A stretch of 64,000 nt of DNA from Mesaphorura yosii (Eukaryota > Arthropoda > Collembola > Poduromorpha > Tullbergiidae): positions 1 through 64,000 of the forward strand of contig WIXG01000088.1 of assembly GCA_009869945.1 (NCBI GenBank). The letters are read 5' to 3'. Below, piece after piece: positions 14,539 to 27,206 of the stretch. The position numbers were made by a program, and so were the translations under genes. The notes below the pieces were generated by a model. That model searched no databases and had not been told where the DNA came from. It saw only the letters and a program-made list of their open reading frames with translations. Numbering within the stretch: the stretch's first letter is position 1; each line of letters opens with the position of its first letter.

Positions 14539-17500
14539 TTTCTCACTTTTCTGTCTCTGTTCTCGTCCCCTTATTTGGCCAACAATGAAAAAGTCTTACA
14601 CTGCGCTGCTCTCATTTTCATGGCATGAAATTCATGCGGTGAAATGAATAGTTTCGAGATTAATGCAGAGTCAGAATCAGAATTCGCTTAAAGCGCAATG
14701 TCAGATGATGAGGAATGTGGCAGGCCACTTTTCATTCGTAACAATACAAACACGAAACACGGATTCATTACAGTCATTAATTAGCAGGATGGAGATGATG
14801 TCCGGCCATTCAACACTATTTCAGATTAGCCACTTCACTGCCACTTATTCTTCCGCAAGATGTGCAATGTCAACTTGTCATGTGCATACTGAATAGATCG
14901 CAGGATGATTGAATGGTTCCAGGAATTCTTTCAAGCTGTGATGCCGCTGAAATGTAGAAAGTACAAATATAAGTACATACGAGCTCTGTTCATCTGCGCC
15001 ATGTTTTCTTAATTTCTCTGATGTGGGTAGTCGGATTACTGCACCGGTTCTATTTGGTTGACTACATCAAAGTACAACCTGCGCCGCTTTGAATGATGAG
15101 CAGCACATGCGCAATTAATAATTGTAGCATTGAAGATGAACAATAGAAAGCGACCACTAAAATTAAGCGAGTCATTCTGTTTTCATTCATTCTGTTCATT
15201 CCGAGATTTAAGGCGAGAGAGTGCCGGCGAGACATGAACTGACTGCAAACACGGGCTATTTATGATACCATTTGACAAGCATAGTCAAAGTGAGTGTACC
15301 TGCACACAGGTAATGTCAAATGGCTCGAAGAAATCGGCGTAGATGCAAGTTCCGACTTTTGTGAGCATGTGCTGTTGAAACTGAATTAACCGTGCGTCTC
15401 TGAAATTCATTACCATAATTAAAGCCTTAATGGCTTTCTGGCAACACGGTAAGGGCAGTCTGTTATTGATGACTGGCTATTATTAATATTAATCCTTTAT
15501 ACGAAGATGCACTAAAATAATCTGACTTGGCACCGCGCACATGTTTTACAAAGAGCAAAATATGATTTATCAATGTAGGTCAACAAACTAAGCACAGCGC
15601 AGCACGTCATGGTGTTTCATTTGAATATGAAACTCGACGCTCGACCGAGTAGAGAGCCCCTGAGCAGGTTAAGATCCACGGACACATTAGGCCGTCAAAG
15701 TAGTTTAATACCACCGTATCGTAAATTCGTATTTTACTCAAATGTTGCGTTAAAAAGTTGTTTAGCCAGCCGGTCACCATCATCGCCATCATGACCATCG
15801 AGTGCACGGCGAATTCGAGTGAAGGACCGGAAAGTTGGGTAATAAATTTATATAAATTCCGATTTAATTTGGTAAGAAAACGGCAGAGTTATGTAAAATT
15901 CATGAACGCCTTATACAACACGAGCCTTTGGTGTATTCGTCGCTGTCAGCGCCTGCCAACCTATTCTTTGCATTTTGCATCTGGTGCTTTTATTCTTACA
16001 ATTCACAACGATTCTGACACGGATAAAACTACGTGGGCATCAATCTGATATAAAAGTATCCAGTCATTCGGTGACAATTTGAATCGTTTTCATTCAAAAA
16101 TCATTTTACTTTGATTTTTGCTATCGCTGAATTAATTCATGCGCAATCTGATGGTTTGACTGGCTGAGAATTATGAATTATGACCTGCAAATGTGAAATA
16201 AGAAATTGGTCAGTCACACCCGGAATGCAAATGACATACTTCCACAATTATAGCAGCCTTAAACATGACACGGATTCAAATTCAACTTCAGGCTCTCGAG
16301 TTGAATAAGTTGTTTATGTTATGAAGGCGTGCAACAATCGAAGATTTGACAATACAAAACTACATTTTTGTGTTACACTAATAACCTTATGACTTGGCTC
16401 AAGTTCAATGTTGTGTGCGCCATGCACACCTGAAACTAAAGTGTACAGCAAGCACTTGAAGCCAGACATGCCAAAATACGAAGTAGTAAGGCCTGTTTTT
16501 GCAAGACACGGCCGACTGGATTTTATTATCAACTGCTGCCACTACTGTCCTGTTTCATATCTTGAAGTGACAACAAATATTGCAATTGCACTTTATCAAG
16601 AAGCAGAAATGCAGAAAGAAGACATCGTGAAATCAACAGCGCTCTATGATATTGCAACCCTCTACTGAGAAATTGAATGTCAATAAATTGTAAAATAAGG
16701 TTTTCGTGTTGACTCCTTAAGTCATTTCTTTCCCTCTTTGTAATAATCAGAGCGAGTGTGTAACAACAAAACTTTCCTATTGAGAAGCCTCTCCCGTTCA
16801 TTAGCTTACTGGTACCTCTTAATTAGTGCTGATCCGCAGATGTGCCGTGCCAGCCCGATTCACTCTCATGAAGGAGCGAAATCCCAGATTAAATCATTGG
16901 AAAGGATAACCGAATAATGGAGAATTTACTCTAATTATTGGAGTTCACCTTGAGAGCTTGGAAAAATGCATCTTGTATTTATTACGGTATTTTGACAAAT
17001 TAGCAAGTTCCCCGACCAATGTTTCCACAAAAGTTCCGAGACAATTGTTTCCGGGAAAATTGTTCCCCCCAAGAAAATTTTTGTTAGCACATACACCAAT
17101 AACAGCAAAACTCAAGACCGGCCCAATTCAGGTACGTGACAGTTGGACTTTAATTTCTTTAATGAAACTATCTTACCTTTTAATTCTCAACGCTAGTAAT
17201 CGTCACATTATCAGCTAACCAGCCCAACTGCAACTGTCTCAAACAGCAATCAGTACACATATATTAGTTTCAGCAATTCTCGTCTCAAATCCAAACAAGT
17301 CCAGGAAGCTTTTAGTGAAGGGGATACGATTCAGAAGAAATACAAAAAACGCCATCACCAATCACACACCGCAATTGAGCACAATCTCTCGTCCTGCGTC
17401 GCGTGGCTGACGTCCGCGCCCAATGGATTCTCAATTTCGCAAGCTTCAGAATTAGGAAAGTCACTTGACACTGGAGAGCAGGTGAAAAGCTTCCGTCACT

Positions 17501-18457
17501 GAATTTATGACTATCGACCTGAAAAGTCACATTAGCTTTAGTTTGAACTGCACGATAGCACGATGTTATGAGTATTGAGACTGATTCGAGTCTCGTTTGT
17601 TGTGGCTGGATCCGAGCCCACGAGTGAGATGCGTCTCACAATAGGGCAATCAGAGAACAACAATGAGACGGATGATGAAGAAGATGTGATCATGGGCATC
17701 AGAGAAAGAAGTCAACACACATCACATCTTACAAGTCGCAATCGCTTCGGGGATTTATAGTATTTCGCATGAATCGTCTGTCGTCTGTTCATCTCTCAGT
17801 TTCAGCGCGGTGCAAGTGCAAGCAGTGTTTTGGCATTGCCATTATTGCATATTAGTTTTCAGTAATAACAGTATTAATATGATCAACCAACACCTGTTTG
17901 TACTCTGCACGTTAAGACTGGCAGTGCTTGCCGGCCGAGCTCGAGTTATTGGGGTGAAGTACGTGTTTGAGTTGCAGAGCGTTGCATGTAAGTGGGTATC
18001 ATCATCTCGAAATGGCAATTCATTTCTCGTGTGCTTCATCTCAGTCAGGTTGATGCTGATCTCCGTATCCCAATTTTTCAATAATGCACGCAAGGCGTGA
18101 TTGCACACCCCAAACAAGTTTCCGCAACTGCAATGATGATCTCAATATTTACTGTTATCTTTCTGAGCCACATGTGTCACGCGTGCAATGTGCACGGTGC
18201 ACTTGCAAAATCTATTCCTAGGTCTGACAGCAGACGTACTTGCGACTTGCGTGCAATAAAACTTAATTGACACAATCGACATACAATGATAACAGGCTGC
18301 ACCAGATTAAACACATGCATTCACTTTAATTTCGTGAGCAGGTAATCAGAATTTGAATCATTGACGAAGAAAGTGGAATTTTGTACATCAATCTGAATAT
18401 AATGTATTGAGATCATCCCAGTCTGTGAAAACTGTGGATGATGGATGCGAGCAGTGG
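14539..18457. other. Intergenic stretch, no gene recognised
   Basis: This is the upstream region of the PDZ gene and probably contains its promoter and 5' UTR. Small plus-strand ATG open frames occur (for example 16408-16668, 86 codons, and an acidic frame ending at 17760). They match no family I know and have no clear splice borders. I see no RNA gene or tandem repeat. Confidence 0.5.
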
Positions 18458-18487
18458 CTTCCACTGGATTCCATGACTGAGACTACC

Positions 18488-18514
18488 CGACCGAGTCTAT
18501 CGCGACCGAGTCTA
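18488..18514 (+). repeat. Left terminal inverted repeat of the MULE
   Basis: Twenty-seven bases pair with 20111-20137 in reverse complement with a single difference (CCGAG versus CTGAG). Confidence 0.85.
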
Positions 18515-18528
18515 GTGAATTAGTCGAA

Positions 18529-19856
18529 GTGCTTAAGGAATCATGCGATCATAACCGCACACCAAATGCAGCAGTAATAGAGAAGACCATGGTGGTCAAC
18601 AAGGTCAAGGCCCTCGCTGCTACATCCACAAGTCAGCTTCTTGTGGAAACTGCCATTGAAGGATCATCTGTCGCCTGTTTAGGTATTAGTCATGCCGAGG
18701 TCATTTTCATTATCGGTCTTTATTTTTGTAATCCAGGTCATTTGCCTTTGCTGAATTCTTTGCGGCGTGATGTTCAGCGAGTCAGACATGAATAATATCA
18801 GGGCAAATTGCTATCACCGACTTCAAGGTCTGAATTAGTGCTTCCATAGCAATTCACCCAGTTTGGCAATGGCGAAGGCTTTTTAAAATTTGACTCTGGC
18901 AGTAACAACCAACGAATCCTGATCTTCGGAACAAAACAAGGCTCAGAGGTTCTGTCACGCTCAGATATTGGTTTTGTGACGGAATATTTAAAGCCAGCCC
19001 TGCACTATTCGACCAGCTTTTCAAAATACATAGCCAGTTCCAACAATCGATCGTACCACTTGTGTTTGTGCTGATGCCAAACCGCACACAAGTTTCACAC
19101 GTCCGAGTAGTCTACTTTGAAAAATTTAGGACCCAACTTAGCACCCACAATTATGTCCGACTTAGAACAAGCATTAATTGATGCATTCAGCTCAGCACTC
19201 CCATCAGCTCGCCAGAGAGGTTGTTTTTTTCACTTCTCCCAAGATGTTTCGAGGCACATTCAGCAATACCCAACTCTAGTTGAAGAGTACTGCCACGGGC
19301 AAAATTTTGCTTTGAATATGAAAATGCTGGGAGTTTGACCTTTCTTCCTCCGAATGAAGTTGGTCAAGCTTACGATGATCTGCAGGACCACTCCTTCTAC
19401 AAAGAAAGCGAACCTAATCTAAGGGTCCTACAATACTTTGAGGGCACTTGGATTGCTTCATTTGTCTGAAGGAATAGAAGACGCCTTCCGCTCATTCCAA
19501 CTGAAGTTCGGAATTGCCGTAAATCTGTCCTGGATGGCCTTGGAAGAACCAACAATTCTTGTGAAGGTTTCAATCGTGCCATTAATTCAATGCTGATTGC
19601 AGCTCACCCTACTATCTTCAAACTAATTGATTGCCTCAAGAAACAGCAAGAACTTACCAACGCAAAGACTGAGAACAACGTGTGTGGTGGCACCCAAGCC
19701 TCGGGCCGAGAAATTCACAAGCAACGAGTTACACGTCTTCGAAAAGTGATCGAAGATGACGAAAATGGTGAAGACAACGAAGAAAAGGAGCAGAGAAAGC
19801 AACGTTTCTGGGACTACTTCCGAGGAGTAGCTCACAGCATTGAATACAACGTTTAA
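18529..19856 (+). pseudogene. MULE transposase pseudogene
   Basis: This is the broken coding part of the transposon. Reading frame changes are needed between SRSDI and WFCDG (about 18970), between YFEKF and LKNLGP (about 19120), and between MKMLG and LTFLPP (about 19335). A TGA interrupts the last frame after EGTWIASFV. Arthropod copies of this family keep the same order: DGTFK-like catalytic block, IVPLVFVLMPN, RGCFFHLSQ, DGLPRTNNSVEG and HPTIWKF. The last acidic tail (EDDENGEDNEEKEQ) ends at a stop at 19854-19856. Nothing suggests domestication, because the core is not open. Confidence 0.85.
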
Positions 19857-20081
19857 TATTGTTTATGCATTCATCCCAAACCTTTCTCGTGTAATGTAGT
19901 TCACATAGTACTGGCAAAGTATTTTGTACAGATAGTGGGTGGTGGGAGCATTGCCGTGTAAATTTTTTTCCATCCTTGAATCCCTTCCTACCCCGGGTCC
20001 GAAATAGAGACTTGCCCGTTAGTGGATCTGCACTGCAACTCCGAACCCTCATGTTGGCAGCAGTAAACTAACTCTATTAAC

Positions 20082-20087
20082 TTTATT
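20082..20087 (-). terminator. Polyadenylation signal AATAAA inside the transposon end
   Basis: On the minus strand AATAAA lies 69 bases after the stop codon of the CEP95-like gene and inside the right end of the MULE. It is the first perfect signal I see after that stop. Confidence 0.5.
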
Positions 20088-20110
20088 GAACACGGATGGA
20101 CCCTGTCCGG

Positions 20111-20137
20111 TAGACTCGGTCGCGATAGACTCAGTCG
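20111..20137 (-). repeat. Right terminal inverted repeat of the MULE
   Basis: This is the reverse complement of 18488-18514, 26 of 27 bases identical. It ends 19 bases short of the stop codon of the CEP95-like gene. Confidence 0.85.
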
Positions 20138-20156
20138 TGTTACGCTTCCGCTGACA

Positions 20157-21953
20157 CTAATTTTCAGCGTCCATGGTTTCAGCTGCTTTAATGATGCTAT
20201 CCACAGCCTTAGCCGCTTCTTTCCTTAAACGGTGATATGATTCCGTCCATGCAGCTCTGATCCTGTCGAAAGCCTTCGGTCCTCCTTTCTTCACCAGTAC
20301 TCCAAACCTCTTGCGCAAACTCTCCAGCTCATCATTGTATCTACAAAGGAAATCAAAAGTGTGAAAGTATATTACTAACTTTGCCACGACCGAGCCTTCT
20401 GAAATTGAATTCTTACCTTTTCTGTAAGTTCAGCATGTGAGTTCTCATTTCCTTCTGTTTCTTCTCGCTATTATAGTTGGCTACTGATTTTGAAGTCTCA
20501 TACCCGAACACATGACCGTGCCTGTCAGGCGGTGGGAGTCTTTTCTTGGAACTAGCGTGACATTGAACTTTGATAATTCCACCAGGGTAGTAAGGGAATC
20601 GTTCCCTGTAGGGCTTCCCAGAATGGTCGTGTTTTATGGGGCCAACACCAGCGAAACCATTGCTAGTCACGTTGCGCTGTTTGCAGGGAGCTGGTTTCAA
20701 TTTTGCATATTCAACTTCCGCTCCAGTTTCTCTATGATCGACCTGATCAACTTGATTAAGTGTATCAGTCATTTGCTTGTGAACCCGGTTCTCAATTTCA
20801 GCTCGCAATTTATGAAGTTGTGAAATAGCCCGGGCTGCAAAATCCTCAATTGAGGTATCTTCAGGAGGAGGTTCATTTTCCTTCTTCTCGGTTTCTTCAA
20901 AGCGTTCCTTTTCAAATATTGTTCCTACAGCGAGCACTTTAGAAGAAGCGGGCTTAGCTATTCGTGTAGCCTTGCTGGACTCGGCATGGGAGGTATTCGG
21001 GATGGACGTCATGGGGCATGCATCAAAAGGTATCACTTGATTCATTTGCTTTCTCTCAACTTTTTTCGGAGTAGATGAATGTGGGAATCTCTTTTTCTTG
21101 TTAAATTGGTTTTGAGACGCAGATGAAGACTGTTCAAGCGTTTTTCCCCCAATGCTTCCGGCCCGTGTATCTTTGTGATTCTCAGACTCCTTTTCTCTAG
21201 GACTGGAGTGGTCACTGTCGAAGGATGATTCAAAGGCCTGCAAGTCTCCGCTATTTATTGCTGAATCTTCAGAGACGTTAGTACGTTCTGATTCAGTGTC
21301 TTCTAGGATGAAATTAAACTTCAGTTCGTCAACGGTTGTGCCGGAGTCGTTATCAGAGACTTCGAATTCTTTCTCGTCGTCGTCAGGTAGAGCGAATTCG
21401 TCCAGAATTGTGGTATCTTGCACATTCGCCGAAGGAGGCAAAAACTTACGCCCTTTCTTTCGTCCATGTTCGTATATAGTATGCAATATTTGCAAGAGGC
21501 ACGCCAAGTGCAACGGCTTGTGTGCAGCTATTCGTCTAGCACTTAAATGCCGAAATTTTTCATTTCCAAACCGTTCTTGGAGTGTAAATATAATACCCTG
21601 AACATCTTCCCATGGTTTATCCAGCGAAGGAATGTAATCTATAAGAAAGGGCAAGTATGAGCCATACTGAGTAAGAACAGCTTAAGTTTCTAAAAATGCA
21701 CGACTACCATTGAAATTCAATCCATTTAGCCTGCAATTTATTTCCACCAAAGTCGATATCTGAATGTCGTCAACATTCTTGCAAGATGGATGATTTAGTT
21801 TCAGTCCTTTCATCAGATCATTCATGTACAGGAGAAGTTCTAAAACGGAAATAAAAGTAAGCATGACACGCATTTTTTACTCTTGAAGCCGAGCTAATTC
21901 AAGCAGTTAAATACTAGTTGAGCCTTACTTTCCTCAATTTCTCCATCGTCCAT
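20157..21953 (-). CDS. CEP95-like centrosomal protein
   Basis: Four exons: 21953-21929, 21839-21708, 21638-20417 and 20340-20157. All junctions are in phase with GT-AG introns, giving 520 residues. The start is the ATG beginning MDDGEIEEK. The N-terminal 110 residues are helical and resemble the calponin-homology-like domain of CEP95: KGLKLNHPSCKNVDDIQIST, then EDVQGIIFTLQERF, then a final helix ending CLLQILHTIYEH. An acidic/Ser-rich middle follows, then coiled-coil sequence from about residue 300 (EDFAARAISQLHKLRAEIEN) and a last exon of basic helices (DELESLRKRFGVLVKK). CEP95 binds centrosomes and spindle poles in vertebrates. Human CEP95 is about 820 residues, so this copy is shorter. The match is from memory of fold pattern and spacing, so the name is moderate; the gene structure is firmer. 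Confidence 0.6.
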
Positions 21954-24082
21954 ATCTTGCAGTAAACTTCTGTACTTGGCCGGCGAAGCTACGTAGCGCG
22001 TGAACCTAAAAACGTATGCATTATTTTCGAAATTTTGTCGGCACCTTACACTAAAAAGATAAAATTACAGTGATACCGGCAGCAAATGCAAAATGAGTGT
22101 TGGATTTGTTGGATCAAAAAACTTAAACTCAATTAAAATCCTAAACAAGAAATCTCAAGTCTCAATTCTCAACGTCTCAACTTTAAAAGTCAACGCCTGT
22201 ATGTTTTGCCGCCGTAAAATGTAAACATAGGAAACCAGCTTATGATGTAGAGTGAAGCGATACTTGAAATGCTCTCTGTTGGAGTCGATCCAGAGAATCT
22301 CCTCTGGTTAATTCCTAATACAAAAATTAAACGGATTAATTGGAAAATGAGCCTGCGCTGAGTACCGCATGTGCGCGATGATTTGGGTCAAATATTGTCA
22401 ACTTCTTAAATACAGTAGGTGTCGATTCGTAAGCCCGCACGTACAAATCATTTCAAAATACTGTGGTATCAATCTCGAAGGAACACAAAGTAGCTGTGAA
22501 GTCGTCTGGATTTGGAGTTTCAGGACCGGACCGTACCTATAATTTGGATTAGTTTAGTTTCGGACATTGCATTTTGAGAGATTTCGACAAGCGTCCTTCT
22601 CAATGGAATTGAATGGGACTGCACCGAAAGAACAGATTTGGAACCATCGACAACTCTGAACAATCAGCGGAGACGTTTATTCTTATAAATTATAGTCCAT
22701 TTTGTGAGACACAAAAATGCTAAATGATTATATTTGGGCTGAGGTGAAGGGGAAAATCTGAAAAATCATTGAGGTGAGTCATCAGACACCGGAACGGCGT
22801 AAATCATGGAAGTTGTTCCAAGGGAAATGTAGTCAATGGAAGATTTTCAGGAGATATCGAATTTGAGACGTGTCCAAACCATGCTAAACAGCTCCCCGAA
22901 TTTCTGGGCAAACCCCAGCAAATGTACGTCGTAATCTGTGGTCAATAGCAAATTACGGTGTGCTATTTTCGGGGCATCGCATCGTTCAAAGGTCAGCGCA
23001 CAGAAAAGGTTGGCAAGTTTTCATTTATTTCGATTCGCGTCGCATCACCACTTTCAACAACGAATGTTATAATTTTTTTAAACACGACGCACATGCACAA
23101 AGCGAAAAAAGTGCAGCGAAATAAGAATCATGGCGATTTTTTTTAGGTGACCTAGCTTTGTATTTTGTGCCTTGTACCAAAGTTGTATCATGGCACCTCA
23201 GGTTGCGCAATTTCATTTTTTAATGCGTTCTTTTGATAACAAGAAGAATTAACAGTTGTCGCGGACACAAGATCACTAGCCACCCATTTCATCTGTTCAG
23301 TGTTCACCTTCTCGCTATTCTCATGCATTATCTTTAGATTCAACCAACACATTCTGTGGTTGGACTACGCACGAGTAAAGCAGTTCTTTCGTCAGTACGT
23401 TATTACACTTTTCTGCGCCAGTTCCACCACCCATACGGGTTTGCAAAACATAAACATACTCAGCTGCTGTGCATCTGGTTTTGCCACGGCGAGCTCTCCT
23501 ACACGAACCCCCGAAGTAAATTCATTTCAGACACAGCAACAGAATGGATCGATGCTCGTTTTCAAAACATTGGGAACTGTGCAGTTATCAGCTAGTCTGT
23601 TCTCTGGGTCTATACTACATGGTCGTTGCTGCAATATACACGTAATTACGATTAAGTTAAAGTAACAGCACTGTAGTCACAATTTTGATCGAACCCCTTT
23701 CCCCAATTGACTGTGCTTATCTTGCTAATTAAGCAAGCTTCGAAACTGTGAATTCATAATAACTTGTGTTGCATTGCACACGAGACAATAAAGCAAATGG
23801 TAAACAAAGACAGCTGAGTTGAGCCAAAACACTTCACACAGAAGTACACGAGTTAATCAGTTCCGTATTTTGTGCAATTGCAATTTCAAAATTTGGAAGT
23901 CAGCTGTTCACTGCGTTAACCAAATACAGACTGCAACTTGATATTTTTGGTTAAGTTTCGTTTGCCTTCGTGTTGCAAGCAAAAAAGTTCATGTGTTCAG
24001 TTTCATTTAAGTGCTCAACCCCAACAAGAAGCAATTTCTTCAGCTCAGTTTATCGTTTAAGTCTTAAGTGTTGCTGAATAAA
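21954..24082. other. Intergenic region between divergent genes
   Basis: These 2.1 kb separate the start codons of the CEP95-like gene (minus) and the F-box gene (plus), so the promoters of both probably lie here. The minus frame just upstream of the CEP95-like ATG stays open for about 17 codons (FTRYVASPAKYRSLLQ), after a possible acceptor at 22008. A longer N-terminus is therefore possible. Open frames at 22958-23665 match nothing I know. Confidence 0.5.
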
Positions 24083-27000
24083 ATGCCATTTATAAGCAAA
24101 GATTGGCGATCTCCTGGCGAACTGTGGGTCAAGACAAAAGGTGGCACTTGGGAGAAGGTCAAAATACTCCAGTTTTTAAGGTAATTGCAGCAGAGAGCCT
24201 TTTATTCGCCTCGTATCTTGTCAATTGCAATTATTGCTGGCTTCAGATGACGATATTAATCTGTCATTTGAGTGCCTGTATCAGAAGATTATCACGAAGT
24301 CACGGAAGTACATGTCTCGAGATTCAGGCCGTCCAGGGATAAAGTAACTACAGTTTGGCGAGGGGGACGTTTTCAAGTTTTAACTTTAAAAGCTGTCCAT
24401 TTTCAATGCGCAATCTTTCCTGGCACTTCGGCCACGCTGTAAGTGTAAGTGCAGTCACCAAACCAAAGTGTGTAAATCCCAGCATTTCTTCTTCCGAGTT
24501 GAACCTGGAAGTCTTGCTGGTATGAGCATAAACCATTTGTCAGAAGAAATGTCTGGTTAACAAGCAGCAAGGTCACTGGAGTAGTCTACAAGGTTGGCTC
24601 CGGGAAACTTTGTCGAGCTATAGAAATCGAGGAAAACCGACAAGAGAAAGTAAACATGCCTTGCCCGACTTCGCTGGCTCCAGATTCCAGCACGCGTGGT
24701 CGCGCACTGCATTGAACAACACTATAAACGAGGTACTGGCACATGCGAAGGCGAAGCAGCCGAAGAACCGAAGGTTTAGCCTTGATAGTCAGCACTTATT
24801 GGAACTCACATGGCGCAGGCATTCCCATGTAAAAGAATCCAGTTCCATCATCAAATTTGGAAGTGCGTCTTGTGCAAAGACTTGCCTTCAGGAGTGGGTG
24901 AACCAATGTGAACAAAATCTGTCCGTAGACATATGGCTATCCGATCGAGCAACGATATTAAATGCATGAATGTGTCCAATTAAAATCATTAACGCAGTGC
25001 AAGTTGTGCGGCTGAGGTTTCCGGGTTTCATTGCGAATCGTGACCGTCTAACTCATCGTCGGCTGACGGTAATGTTTACTCATCGGCCAGCGCTCTGTGG
25101 TTTTCCAAAACGTTTCATGCGGCATGTAATATAGTTAATGAGCGCGGTTGAATGAACGCTCCACTCTGGTTTTGCTGACGAAACACAGTTGGCAACCTAT
25201 AACCGTCTAATGAGCTGGGATTCCTGCAAAAATGTTCAGCCAGAAAGCCAAACGCAAATGCAGCAGACAGTTGAAAGCTTCTGCCTGCTGCGCACAAAGG
25301 TACATGACAATTCCAATCCACAAACAAACGTCAGGAGCTTTGGGTTGCTTCCAGTGTCACCTTGTTTTGAATAACAGTCATAAGCCTTCAGGCTTGACAC
25401 CGTGTGCTGTCGTATGTAGTATCACCAACACCTGTCAAGTCGTCGATATCACGATTCGTGAATCATTCTTAAAAGCGAGCGCGTCATTCTGATCTGATTA
25501 CAACCATTTGCTAAAATTGATTGCTAATTGCTGTTCTAGATCGTTTGACCAAGACGTGGAACAGCCTTGCGAATATATTACACAAAACAGCAGCTCTGAC
25601 AGTAACGGAAACAGCAATTCAGATGATGGTTCAGAGTTCGTACCCCACGTTCAAGTCACAATTCGACGGACGCGAGAGGTAATGAAACATCCGGTTGCGG
25701 CAATTAATTAATTATACAACAGCAATAAAAGAATTAGGAATGATTGAAACGTTAAAATTGAATCAACGCATAGAATTTTAGTTTTGCTTGGGTTGCCTAT
25801 CTCATTCTGCAAGTAGTGAAGCTGCTGTTTGATTTTAACCTTAATACGGATTTTGAGATTTGCAACAGTTTACGCTTGGCTGCACAATAAAGGCAAACCG
25901 TTTTCTTGTGCCTCACGAAAGACAAAAGAGATATAAAGTGTTTTGACAAAGATAAATTGCCAAGCGCGGTAGAGAAAATGTGCACAAGTTCGACGTAACA
26001 TATTCTTTGGATTCTTTCCCGTAGATTCCGTACAAAAACACACTGAGCGAAGCTCTTCTGCAGCTCGACTTCCCATCTGCCTGTCGTGACATCCGAAGAT
26101 TCAACTATGCCTCAAGAATATTGAATTTACTGATTAGTCAAAATTTGAATCACATGGGTATGTTCCACGACCTGGCTTGTGCCACACTTCGATCTAATTT
26201 GCGACCGTTCGCATTTGTTTACAGGAGGATCAGCTCAGCGCGTGCTGATAACATTGCTCGAGAACATTGCTGCATATGTACGCGAAAACAATAATTGCGG
26301 AAGCGACATAATCAAGTTATTGTTAGCAGACTTCAGGTAATGAAATGCAATTTATTGCTTTCCGGGCACGATCAGCCGCACTTAAGCACCTGCCCGCGTC
26401 CGCATGATTTCATAAAATACAGCAATGGCAACAACAAATGCAAGTCAACAATGAATGCTAAATGCTCATACTCTCGGTCCCTGGATTGTCATTTGCAGTG
26501 ACTGCCTGTTGAAATACAACTGTTGGGGCCGACCTTTAGGCAGCACAAAAATTTGGGATGAGCACAAAAACAGACTTGAAAAGCTGCACGCATTCGGAAG
26601 CGAAGAGTTTTTGTGCCAGACAGGGGTAAGTCAGATACCGTTAATTAACTCAGCGTTATCACAGCAATCTCATTGTTCACTTTCTACTGTGACTGTCATC
26701 ATTTTGTTTCAGTCTCTTTAATTTTTTGTCATTGCAGGACTTGCACGAGTTACCAGAGGAGGTCGTGAGAGAAATTATTCTCAAGCTAAACCATCATTTC
26801 GATCTGAGCAACCTGGCTGCCTCGTCAGAACTCTTCAAGCGACTCATTGGGGAGGGACGAGTGTGGAGAGAAATGTGCAACTACCATTTCACGGATGAAC
26901 AAATTGCGAAAATGATAGAGAATCAAAACGGCATATTCACGTGGGAAGAAATTTACCACAAGCTGAAGAGGTAAGACTGTCTCTTACTCTCATCACACGA

Positions 27001-27206
27001 AAGTGACTCACGCATCAGAGTGACTGCTATAATTTGCCATTGTAATTATTAGGAAACACGGGCTCGTTGAGAGGTACGCGGAGGAACTAAACTTGTGCAA
27101 GTCCTGCCGAACCCTATTTTGGCCTTCGCATGGACACACGTGCTTGTCTACTCCTGATCTGAAGAGTTTAAAGCCAGAGGACTTCATTCAGCTATTTTCA
27201 CTGTAA
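24083..27206 (+). CDS. F-box protein of the FBXO25/FBXO32 (atrogin-1) family
   Basis: Eight exons: 24083-24180, 24247-24343, 25540-25678, 26025-26157, 26225-26336, 26499-26625, 26738-26970 and 27053-27206, about 363 residues, close to the vertebrate 355-367. The protein opens with MPFISKDWRSPGELWVKT, the family signature (MPFLGQDWRSPG in vertebrates). TLSEALLQLDFPSACRDIRR matches the vertebrate TLGEAFNRLDFS block. The F-box is at about residues 236-275 (DLHELPEEVVREIILKL), and the C-terminus keeps LCKSCRTLFW and PEDFIQLFSL. The family supplies the substrate adaptor of SCF (SKP1-CUL1) ubiquitin ligases; FBXO32 acts in muscle atrophy. Exons 2-8 join in phase. Exon 1 ends in phase 2 at a good donor, but exon 2 needs phase 1, so that junction is unresolved. 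The vertebrate EKWIYVHKGSTKERHG segment was not found. Confidence 0.9.
24344..25539 (+). other. Intron 2 of the F-box gene
   Basis: This is a 1.2-kb intron, much longer than its neighbours. It contains an open frame at 24610-24969 that starts without ATG and matches nothing I know. Confidence 0.6.

Larger units (their letters stand above)
18488..20137 (+). mobile_element. Decayed MULE-type DNA transposon with FLYWCH-type N-terminus
   Basis: The ends are imperfect inverted repeats of 27 bp: 18488-18514 reads CGACCGAGTCTATCGCGACC and onward, and 20111-20137 is its reverse complement with one mismatch. Each end also carries an internal near-repeat of CGACCGAGTCTAT. Inside, fragments of a Mutator-like transposase lie in order in different frames. 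They include a FLYWCH-protein-like tail (18529-18795), the segment containing WFCDGIFKASP with the first catalytic aspartate (about 18971-19135), and the region with RGCFFHFSQ (19117-19338). The C-terminal block has GRTNNSCEGFNRA and AHPTIFKL (19335-19856). At least three frameshifts and in-frame stops (near 18850 and 19457) show it cannot encode an intact transposase. A weak target-duplication candidate is CTTCCACTG (18458-18466) versus CTTCCGCTG (20145-20153), but it is not symmetrically placed. Confidence 0.85.

Noticed and set aside
18458-20153. CTTCCRCTG copies as target-site duplication of the MULE
   Set aside because: They differ by one base and sit 21 and 7 bp outside the inverted repeats, so they do not directly flank the element. 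Kept only as a weak hint.
24610-24969. 119-codon open frame in F-box intron 2
   Set aside because: It starts at TTG, has no recognisable domain, and lies inside a well-bounded intron.
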